In this document: positions 9,819-16,713 of the stretch, piece by piece | Layout of the letters: the number at the start of each line of letters is the position of its first letter | How positions within the stretch are numbered: the first letter of the stretch is position 1 | Assembly: GCA_017427285.1 (NCBI GenBank) | Contig: JAFRTE010000007.1 | Coordinates: 1-64,000, forward strand | From: Clostridia bacterium | GTDB taxonomy: Bacteria > Bacillota > Clostridia > Oscillospirales > UBA644 | Direction of reading: 5' to 3' | Length of the DNA: 64,000 bases | Made by a program: the position numbers and the translations under genes | Notes under the pieces: generated by a model | Database searches by the model: none | Told to the model about the DNA's origin: nothing | What the model saw: the letters and a program-made list of their open reading frames with translations, nothing else

Positions 9819-10211
9819 TCAGTGACAGCCGCCTCCGCATGTGGCACAGTGAGATTTATCGCACGAACCTGTTTCGCCGGTTATCTGATAGCTTATAATT
9901 GAATAAACATTATTTACCATGTTTTCAAAAGCTTCTTTTGCTTCATTAAATTCCGTCATAAGCGGATTAGCCATAGCCGTTCTGTATGCTTCACGCATTT
10001 CATTCTGAAGTCTTTCGAATTTTGCCTCGTCTTTATCTTCTTTTTCCATTTCATTCATTACAGCCATTTTACGAAGGTTAAATTCACCTATCTGCATTTG
10101 AAGTTCGGAATCGGTTTCATATCTCGCCCTTACTTCTTCGTATTTTTTAAACTCTTCGCTGTCTTTGAGCATTTGTCCGATTTTTTTTGCAAGTTCAACA
10201 ATTTCGTTCAT
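9819..10211 (-). CDS. YlbF/YmcA family protein with Cys-rich tail (RicF-like)
   Basis: Small helical protein of the YlbF/YmcA family. In Bacillus subtilis the YlbF-YmcA-YaaT complex binds Fe-S clusters and supports RNase Y-dependent mRNA maturation. Residues 1-112 are helical with the family pattern; the tail ends CDKSHCATCGGGCH, giving four Cys plus a terminal His that could bind a cluster or metal (inference). It lies directly downstream of miaB, as ymcA does in Bacillus. Whether it acts as RicF or RicA cannot be told from the sequence alone. Confidence 0.85.
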   Translation of the reverse strand: MNEIVELAKKIGQMLKDSEEFKKYEEVRARYETDSELQMQIGEFNLRKMAVMNEMEKEDKDEAKFERLQNEMREAYRTAMANPLMTEFNEAKEAFENMVNNVYSIISYQITGETGSCDKSHCATCGGGCH

Positions 10212-10242
10212 TTTATTTACTCCTGTATTTTATTATTTTAAT

Positions 10243-11652
10243 TTATATGATTGCATTTCCAAATACCGCCCAATTAAGAGCCCTGTCTACATTGACAAAC
10301 AAGAAACTGCCGGGATCGACATTGCATGACGGGAAATTTACTATAACATTTCCGTCCGTCCTTCCTGTCATCATCGAATCATTGTTTGCCATATGACCGT
10401 CAACAAGGACTTTAACGGTTTTACCGATATATCTCTTGTTAAATTCAGTTGCTTTATGATTTTGGAGTTCACACAGTCGATTGAATCTTTCATGTTTAAC
10501 GAAGTCTTCGACCTGTTCCATTTTTGCTGCCGGTGTTCCGTTTCTGACAGAATAAATAAAAGTATAAAGTCCCTGAAAATCAATCTCATTTACAAGTGAT
10601 AATGTCTGTTGAAAATCTTCTTCTGTCTCGGTCGGGAACCCGACTATAACATCGCTTGTCAGTACAAGGTCAGGAATTACGCTTTTTGCGTAGTTTACAA
10701 GACTTATATACTTATCCCTTGTATACTTCCTGTTCATTAGAGAAAGGATTCTGTCACTCCCAGATTGAAACGGTAAATGTAGGTGCTTGCATACCTTATT
10801 GCATTCTGCAACGGTATTGATAAGTTCTTTTGTCGCGTCTTTTGGATGAGACGTCATAAAACGGATTCTGAAGTCTCCGTCAATCGAGCTAATTTCGCGT
10901 AAAAGCTTTGCAAAATTCCAATCGCTGTCTGAATCGTTGCAGTAAGAATTAACGTTTTGTCCTAAAAGAGTTATATCTTTATATCCTGAATCAACAAGTG
11001 ACTCAACTTCCGAAAGAATTGTTTCAGGCGGTCGGGAACGTTCTCTTCCCCTGACATACGGCACAATACAGTATGAACAGAAATTATTGCATCCGTACAT
11101 AACCGAGACCCATGCCTTGTAATCACTTGCTCTTTTCACGGGTATTTCTTCAACTATCGTTCCGTCTTCGTTTTTTACATCGAATATTCTCTCTCTGTCT
11201 GAAATTGCCTTATATAGATTTTCGGGGAAGCGTCCGATTGCCTGCGGACCAAAAACAAGATCGATATGCTTATATTTTTTTTTCAATTCCTCCGATACTT
11301 CCGGTCGCTGCATCATACATCCGCAAAAACAAATAATAACGCTTGGATTTTCACGTTTGATACCTACAAGAGATCCAATCGTCCCCATTACTCTCTGTTC
11401 CGCATGGTCCCGAACAGCACATGTGTTATACAAAATAATGTCGGCTTCTTCACGGCAATATGTCTGCTCATATCCCATATCCGACAGCATTCCGTTTATT
11501 TTTTCGGTATCGCTTTCATTTTGCTGACAACCAAAGGTAAAAGTAAAGAACTTGGGCTTGCAACCTTTTTCGGAAAAGTATGAATATGTAAATCCGCGAA
11601 GCTTATCAATGTATTCGTTTTGGGAGGCATACAATATCAGGTCGTTTTTCAT
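10243..11652 (-). CDS. miaB: tRNA methylthiotransferase MiaB
   Basis: Radical SAM enzyme that adds a methylthio group to i6A37 of tRNA. The auxiliary cluster Cys are C42 (FGCQQN), C78 (NTCAV) and C112 (FCGCMM); the radical SAM triad is C188, C192 and C195 (CNNFCSYC), and a TRAM domain ends the protein. The N-terminus has about 35 extra residues before the first domain. First gene of the long minus-strand operon, with its own promoter at 11687-11715 and AAGGA before the ATG. Confidence 0.97.
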   Translation of the reverse strand: MKNDLILYASQNEYIDKLRGFTYSYFSEKGCKPKFFTFTFGCQQNESDTEKINGMLSDMGYEQTYCREEADIILYNTCAVRDHAEQRVMGTIGSLVGIKRENPSVIICFCGCMMQRPEVSEELKKKYKHIDLVFGPQAIGRFPENLYKAISDRERIFDVKNEDGTIVEEIPVKRASDYKAWVSVMYGCNNFCSYCIVPYVRGRERSRPPETILSEVESLVDSGYKDITLLGQNVNSYCNDSDSDWNFAKLLREISSIDGDFRIRFMTSHPKDATKELINTVAECNKVCKHLHLPFQSGSDRILSLMNRKYTRDKYISLVNYAKSVIPDLVLTSDVIVGFPTETEEDFQQTLSLVNEIDFQGLYTFIYSVRNGTPAAKMEQVEDFVKHERFNRLCELQNHKATEFNKRYIGKTVKVLVDGHMANNDSMMTGRTDGNVIVNFPSCNVDPGSFLFVNVDRALNWAVFGNAII

Positions 11653-11686
11653 AAAAGTTCCTTAATATAATAATAACACATTATAT

Positions 11687-11715
11687 ATTATAATACATTT
11701 TTAACGATTTGTAAA
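11687..11715 (-). promoter_or_regulatory. sigma-A promoter of the miaB operon
   Basis: On the minus strand TTTACA (11715-11710) and TATAAT (11692-11687) are separated by 17 bases, about 35 bases upstream of the miaB ATG. Likely the main promoter for the miaB-to-divIVA transcription unit. Confidence 0.8.
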
Positions 11716-11762
11716 TGGGTTATTGAAAAAAAAATAAAAATTAAATAATTTATCAAACTGAC

Positions 11763-11791
11763 TTTACAAATACTTCATTTCATGTTATAAT
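11763..11791 (+). promoter_or_regulatory. sigma-A promoter of the Cys-rich gene and pgi
   Basis: TTTACA, 17-base spacer and TATAAT, with an extended -10 TG. It is divergent from the miaB promoter, with about 47 bases between the two -35 boxes. Confidence 0.8.
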
Positions 11792-11821
11792 AGTATAAAA
11801 GAATGATAAGGGGGAAATTCT

Positions 11822-12028
11822 GTGTTTAAGAAAAAACATGACATTGATTGCGCTTATTGCAAATTTGGATATATATTGTCTAACGACAGTGATTGTCTGT
11901 GTGACAAATACGGCGTTATCCAAAGAAAATATAAGTGTAGCAAATTCATGTATGAGCCGTTAAAACGTATTCCTGCCCCACCTAAAGAACCGGAAAAATA
12001 TAATGAAAATGATTTTTCAATAGAATGA
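11822..12028 (+). CDS. Small Cys-rich protein, putative metal-binding
   Basis: A 68-residue hypothetical protein starting at GTG, with AAGGGGG seven bases upstream. Five Cys in the pattern C10-x2-C13, C25-x-C27, C39 suggest a small zinc-ribbon-like or redox fold; the second half is Pro/Lys-rich (YEPLKRIPAPPKEPEKY). I recall similar short proteins in Clostridia but know no function. Its stop is 12 bases before pgi, so both are probably co-transcribed from the promoter at 11763. Confidence 0.75.
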   Translation: MFKKKHDIDCAYCKFGYILSNDSDCLCDKYGVIQRKYKCSKFMYEPLKRIPAPPKEPEKYNENDFSIE

Positions 12029-12040
12029 AAGGATTTTAAC

Positions 12041-13378
12041 ATGAATAAACCTATTACCCTTAATGAAAAATTTACAAAGAAATTCGTATCTGAAAATGAG
12101 TTCGAAGCTCTGAAACCATTTGTTATTGCTGCCGACAAGCTTATTACAGAAAAAAACGGACTTGGAAATGATTTTCTCGGCTGGGTAAATCTTCCTTCTT
12201 CTTACGATAAAGAGGAATTTAAACGAATAAAGGCAACTGCTCAAAAAATCAGACAAGACAGCGATGTTTTGATCGTTATCGGTATCGGCGGTTCTTATCT
12301 CGGTTCAAGAGCAGTTATTGAGTTTTGTGAACCTGTTTTCGGAACAAAATGCGATAACACACCCGAAATATATTTCCTCGGAAACAATCTCAGCCCTTCT
12401 CATATGGTCGAAGTTCTGAACAGATGTAAAGGCAAGAGAGTATCAGTTAACGTTATATCTAAATCAGGTACCACAACTGAACCCGCCCTTGCTTTCAGAG
12501 TAATGAAAGATTATCTTGAAAAACAGTATGGGGATGCTGCGAAAGACCGAATATATGCTACAACAGACAAAGCGCGCGGCACACTGAAGAAACTCGCTGA
12601 TGAAAAGGGTTATGAAACCTTTGTTATTCCCGATGATATAGGCGGCAGATATTCCGTTCTAACTCCCGTTGGTCTTCTTCCCATTGCCGTTGCAGGAATC
12701 GATATAGACGAGCTTATGTCCGGGGCACATCAGGCAATGGATGATTTTAAAAACGATAATCTTGACAGCAACGACTGCTACAGATATGCTGCGCTTAGAA
12801 CCATTTTCAGCCGAAAAGGAAAAACAACTGAAGTAACTGTCGGATATGAACCTTTTATCGCATCTTTTTGTGAATGGATCAAACAGCTTCACGGCGAAAG
12901 CGAAGGAAAAGACAATAAAGGACTTTTCCCTGCAAGTATGATTTTTTCAACCGATCTTCATTCTCTCGGTCAGTATGTTCAGCAAGGTCAAAGAAACCTT
13001 TTTGAAACCGTTCTTTGGATCAACAATCCCAAAATTGATATGAATATTCTTTCTGACCCGAATAATCTTGACGGACTCAACTTTCTTTCGGATAAGACTC
13101 TTAATGAAATCAATAAAAATGCTTTTATGGGAACAGTTCTCGCCCATGTTGAAGGCGGAATACCTAATATCGTTTTGGAATTAAACGATACTTCCCCCTA
13201 CTCTGTCGGATATCTGATTTATTTCTATGAAAAAGCATGTGCTCTTGCGGGATATTTAAACGGCGTGAATCCCTTTGATCAGCCCGGTGTTGAATCGTAT
13301 AAAAAGAACATGTTCGCTCTTTTGGGAAAACCCGGATACGAAGAAATGAAGGCAGAACTTGAATCGAAGCTGAAATAG
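12041..13378 (+). CDS. pgi: Glucose-6-phosphate isomerase
   Basis: Interconverts glucose-6-phosphate and fructose-6-phosphate in glycolysis. The SIS folds show IGIGGSYLGSRAVIE and the conserved VISKSGTTTEPALAFR; GQYVQQGQRNLFETV and a late Lys-bearing helix (VESYKKNM) complete the active site. The 445 residues match the short Firmicutes form. AAAGGA precedes the ATG by seven bases. Confidence 0.97.
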   Translation: MNKPITLNEKFTKKFVSENEFEALKPFVIAADKLITEKNGLGNDFLGWVNLPSSYDKEEFKRIKATAQKIRQDSDVLIVIGIGGSYLGSRAVIEFCEPVFGTKCDNTPEIYFLGNNLSPSHMVEVLNRCKGKRVSVNVISKSGTTTEPALAFRVMKDYLEKQYGDAAKDRIYATTDKARGTLKKLADEKGYETFVIPDDIGGRYSVLTPVGLLPIAVAGIDIDELMSGAHQAMDDFKNDNLDSNDCYRYAALRTIFSRKGKTTEVTVGYEPFIASFCEWIKQLHGESEGKDNKGLFPASMIFSTDLHSLGQYVQQGQRNLFETVLWINNPKIDMNILSDPNNLDGLNFLSDKTLNEINKNAFMGTVLAHVEGGIPNIVLELNDTSPYSVGYLIYFYEKACALAGYLNGVNPFDQPGVESYKKNMFALLGKPGYEEMKAELESKLK

Positions 13379-13412
13379 CCCGATAAAAGTTTCAAAATTT
13401 ATTTTTTATCAC

Positions 13413-13441
13413 TTGCTTTATCGATAAAAATATGTTATAAT
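13413..13441 (+). promoter_or_regulatory. sigma-A promoter of the small P-loop gene
   Basis: TTGCTT, 17-base spacer, TATAAT, with an extended -10 TG. It lies 35-63 bases beyond the pgi stop, so the following gene has its own start of transcription. Confidence 0.75.
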
Positions 13442-13465
13442 GTAATAAAAGGAGTGTGTTGCGAT

Positions 13466-13879
13466 ATGATAAAGGTAATTATGGGACTTAAAGGCATGGG
13501 CAAAACAAAAACTCTTATTGAAAATGTCAACAGTTCCGTTAACGAAGAACACGGAGATGTAATCTGTATCGAAAAGGATCATAAGCTCAGATACGATATC
13601 AGCTACAAAGCCCGTCTTATAAGTGCAAAGGAATATGAGATAGACAGTTTTGACAAATTCTACGGATTTGTTTGCGGGTTAATCGCAGGAAATTACGACA
13701 TTACCGCTGTTTATGTCGATTCTATTCTCAAGATATGCGGAGAGGACATGGAAGAGTTTTATTATTTTCTTAAAAAGATTGAAAAATTAACCGAAAACAT
13801 AAAATTCTTTATGACAGCCAGTTATGATATAGAAAAAGTTCCCGAAAATCTCCGTGAATATATTCATCACCACGAATAA
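13466..13879 (+). CDS. Small P-loop NTPase-like protein, function unknown
   Basis: A 137-residue protein with a Walker A-like GLKGMGKTKT at the N-terminus, a Walker B-like strand ITAVYVDSI, and a late strand IKFFMTASYD that could be a sensor-I region, so it looks like a minimal single-domain NTPase. I take the ATG at 13466 (GGAG about nine bases upstream) over the earlier GTG at 13454, which overlaps the Shine-Dalgarno. I recall similar proteins in related Clostridia without assigned function. A strong terminator follows. Confidence 0.8.
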   Translation: MIKVIMGLKGMGKTKTLIENVNSSVNEEHGDVICIEKDHKLRYDISYKARLISAKEYEIDSFDKFYGFVCGLIAGNYDITAVYVDSILKICGEDMEEFYYFLKKIEKLTENIKFFMTASYDIEKVPENLREYIHHHE

Positions 13880-13895
13880 GCAGTTTAAATATTTT

Positions 13896-13929
13896 CAGGC
13901 TCTCCCTTGATACGGAGAGCCTGTTTTTA
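13896..13929 (+). terminator. Rho-independent terminator
   Basis: A perfect 10-bp stem, CAGGCTCTCC with GGAGAGCCTG, around an 8-base loop, followed by TTTTTA. It ends the small P-loop gene; there is no T run for the opposite strand, so it seems one-directional. Confidence 0.92.
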
Positions 13930-15141
13930 TTTATTTCTTAATTTGGCCTTAAAATACAACCGTTTTGCCAATGGGAGCGCTTTTGAAATAAGCCAATACC
14001 TGAATCTTTTAATCGGCAATTCAAACTCTCCCGCATATTCCACAACTGCAGGATTAAACTTCATTTTAAAATCAGACAAGCTATCGTTTAAATCACCGTG
14101 AATACCGAGCAAGCTGAATGTTTTACATCCTTTGTTTCTGAAAAATCGCATAGCTTCAAATCTGAGCTGATTAGTAGTTCTGAATCTCGGAAAAACTGAG
14201 TCGTCAAAGCCGCTGTATAAAAGATATGCCGTTGAATTTGATTTAACAGTCAATAAAGCAGATACCGTTATTATGCTGCCGCGTTCTGATCTTATATTCT
14301 GTGCCTCTTCAAGATCCTTTTTTGCTATTTCAGATGCATCGCTGTTACCCTCGGCAATTTGCTCTTCAAGGAATGAAATAAGTTTGTCAAGATCGATTTT
14401 AGCAAAAAAATAAACATTATCCGAGCCAAATGCATTGTTTATCCTTTTGAAATATTCTTCATCACGTAAAATGATATGTTGTCTCTCTTCGGTATGCTGT
14501 GATATCCTGCAAAAGTTTTTAACGGCATTTTCTCCTTCATCATATTCAAAGAATATACCTCTGATATCTGTATATCTGCCTATAAATTTACGTATTTTTT
14601 TATCGAAGCTTTTAGCTAAAGATTCATCCGTCAGAGGGTTTCCTGATAAATCGGTCAAAGATATTTCAGCATTGTATCTCGGCTGAGTATAAGTATGAAA
14701 ATCCTTATCAAACCCCATATGTTTAAATCCAAGCGTCTGCAGAAATGACATTTTCTGTTTTCCGCTCTGATCAATAATAACGGTGTTGTCATGGTATGTT
14801 GACAGGATGATTTCTGGGTCGATCCGGACCATACATGCGCCTATTTTTTTTGCATATGCAACTACTCCTTCCGTAAAACTTTTAACGGCCTCCTCATCGG
14901 AATAATCGATAATAAATCCTCGGGGAGAGTAAATCATTTTTAATCCGGGAGCGAACTTTCTTATCAGCAACAATGCACCTGCAACCGGAATTTCGTCTGC
15001 ATATAACAAACATAAGGTGCTTTTCCAGTCGCTCTTTACTTTTGCCCACATAGGAGTTTGGGTAATGTTATAGTTAGGTTGCTTGGAAAGCCAAGACATA
15101 TATTCTTCGGAAGAAATGTCTGCAGAAAATCTGTAAGTCAT
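13927..15141 (-). CDS. FemAB family aminoacyltransferase (peptidoglycan interpeptide bridge)
   Basis: Probable FemX/MurM-like enzyme that adds an amino acid from aminoacyl-tRNA to the peptidoglycan stem peptide. The two GNAT-like halves are visible: MWAKVKSDWKSTLCLLYADEIPVAGALLLIR early, and the second with AYLLYSGFDDSVFPRFRTTNQLRFEAMRF and CKTFSLLGIHGDLNDSLSDFKMKF near the end. The start at 15141 has AGGA eight bases upstream; the longer frame to 15210 runs into rnmV without a ribosome-binding site. The amino acid added cannot be inferred. Last gene of the phoH-to-femX chain. Confidence 0.87.
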   Translation of the reverse strand: MTYRFSADISSEEYMSWLSKQPNYNITQTPMWAKVKSDWKSTLCLLYADEIPVAGALLLIRKFAPGLKMIYSPRGFIIDYSDEEAVKSFTEGVVAYAKKIGACMVRIDPEIILSTYHDNTVIIDQSGKQKMSFLQTLGFKHMGFDKDFHTYTQPRYNAEISLTDLSGNPLTDESLAKSFDKKIRKFIGRYTDIRGIFFEYDEGENAVKNFCRISQHTEERQHIILRDEEYFKRINNAFGSDNVYFFAKIDLDKLISFLEEQIAEGNSDASEIAKKDLEEAQNIRSERGSIITVSALLTVKSNSTAYLLYSGFDDSVFPRFRTTNQLRFEAMRFFRNKGCKTFSLLGIHGDLNDSLSDFKMKFNPAVVEYAGEFELPIKRFRYWLISKALPLAKRLYFKAKLRNK

Positions 15142-15145
15142 AATA

Positions 15146-15694
15146 TTAATCCTGAAAATTACATAATAATTCGAATAGTTTGTTTGTTGAAAGGTATTTG
15201 GGTAATCCAAGCGATTTTTTCAGTTCAAGTCGTTTTTTCTCGCTGTCTTTTCTGCCGTAAAGTCCCATTTCGTAAAAATCGCTTTTTTTTAAAATGTGCT
15301 TTTCGTATACGTTATCTTCAATGGAAACGCCTGCTTTTTTTAAAGCGTCAACTATTATTTCGCCCGACATTCCTTCGACTCCGAGGAGTCCTTCTTTGGA
15401 GGGTTCTCTTTTTCTGCGTTCGGTACCGTGAATATCAGGTATATAGGCATTTTTAATATATTTTTTATCAATAAAGGATAATATTTTATTCCGGATTAAG
15501 AATCCGGCTTTGTCGCCGTCCGTAAGGATTACTATCCCCCTTCTTTCAGCCAGAAGACGAAGGGTATTCATCAAATCGTTGTCTTTAAAAATACGAAATC
15601 CGCCCGTTTCAATAACAATTGTATCGATATACTGTTTTACTGCTGCCGAATCGTATTTCCCTTCAACAACTATTATTTCTTTTATTTTGATCAT
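15146..15694 (-). CDS. rnmV: Ribonuclease M5
   Basis: Toprim-fold nuclease that trims the ends of 5S rRNA precursor. The Toprim motifs are IVVEGKYD (Glu, residues about 8-15) and VILTDGDKAG (DxD), followed by the family signature EPSKEGLLGVEG. The 182 residues match Bacillus RnmV. It overlaps the end of holA by four bases. No 5S gene is in the window. Confidence 0.9.
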   Translation of the reverse strand: MIKIKEIIVVEGKYDSAAVKQYIDTIVIETGGFRIFKDNDLMNTLRLLAERRGIVILTDGDKAGFLIRNKILSFIDKKYIKNAYIPDIHGTERRKREPSKEGLLGVEGMSGEIIVDALKKAGVSIEDNVYEKHILKKSDFYEMGLYGRKDSEKKRLELKKSLGLPKYLSTNKLFELLCNFQD

Positions 15695-16695
15695 ATAAGC
15701 TCTATTATTGACATTATAAGTTCGGACAAAAGCTCGGTATAATCTACCGATGTAGTTTTAGAGATTATATCAGTTTCGGTGCAGATGTCAATTATTTTTT
15801 CTAGAGTATCAAAACTGATTGTTTTTAATTTCGCCAGATTTTTGTTCACTACAAATCCTTTTTGTCCGAGTTCGAGTTCAATTTCGGATGGTGAAAGACC
15901 TGATTCAAACAGAAGTTTAGTTTTATAAAGAGTTGTAACTGACGAATATATCGAAGCCATTATCATAATTTCATTCGTGCGCATATCAGAAAGAGTTTTA
16001 AGGACAGAAAACACTTTTTCAGAGTTTTTATCGAAAACGGCGTTAGTCAGTTCATATGTTTTTGCGTCAATTGTCTTTGATGTAATCTTGTCAATATCTT
16101 CAACGGTAATATTGACGTTACAGTAAAACGACAACTTCATTATTTCGTTTGACAATGAATACATATCCGTTGATGTGCTCGAAATAAAATACGATACTGT
16201 TTGAGGATCAATCGTCTTGCCGTGTTTTCGAAACTGTTGGCATACCCATTTGAAAAGTGTTTGTTGGTCGAGAGGACCGATGTCAACCCAAAGACCATAG
16301 TCAGATACTGCCTTTTTAAACAGCTTAAAGATTGATAATCTTGAGTCAGCAGATTCCGATATCTGATAGATGATTATCACATTGTTTTCTTCTATTTCTT
16401 TAATATGCTTTAATAACCATTCGGCAATCTCACCAGATAAGCTGAGATCTTTTAGGATAACAGCTTTCCGTTCCGCAAAAATAGGAAAAGAGGAAACAGC
16501 GTCGATAAATTCCGATAACTCAAGCTCAGAAGCATTTTTAATTACACAATCGGGATGATCCGTTTCACCGCTAAAAAGCGCCTTTTTCAGTTCATTATAA
16601 TAATAATGCTTTAAATATGGTTCATCACCGCAAATATAGTATATTCTTCGAAAATGCTTAGATTCGATATCTGATTTTAAAAGTTGCAAACTCAT
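15691..16695 (-). CDS. holA: DNA polymerase III subunit delta
   Basis: Clamp-loader subunit that opens the sliding clamp. It shows the HolA layout: an N-terminal domain with YYICGDEPYLKHYYYNELK, the FLSLSGEIAEWLL-type middle, and a C-terminal helical collar domain. The 334 residues are typical. The comEC-holA order is common in bacteria, which supports the call. Confidence 0.92.
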   Translation of the reverse strand: MSLQLLKSDIESKHFRRIYYICGDEPYLKHYYYNELKKALFSGETDHPDCVIKNASELELSEFIDAVSSFPIFAERKAVILKDLSLSGEIAEWLLKHIKEIEENNVIIIYQISESADSRLSIFKLFKKAVSDYGLWVDIGPLDQQTLFKWVCQQFRKHGKTIDPQTVSYFISSTSTDMYSLSNEIMKLSFYCNVNITVEDIDKITSKTIDAKTYELTNAVFDKNSEKVFSVLKTLSDMRTNEIMIMASIYSSVTTLYKTKLLFESGLSPSEIELELGQKGFVVNKNLAKLKTISFDTLEKIIDICTETDIISKTTSVDYTELLSELIMSIIELI

Positions 16696-16713
16696 TTTTA
16701 CTCCGATTAAGTA

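Noticed and set aside
13382-13410. Possible terminator after pgi (GATAAAA ... TTTTATC)
   Set aside because: The stem is short, AT-only at its core, and has a 15-base loop; not convincing.
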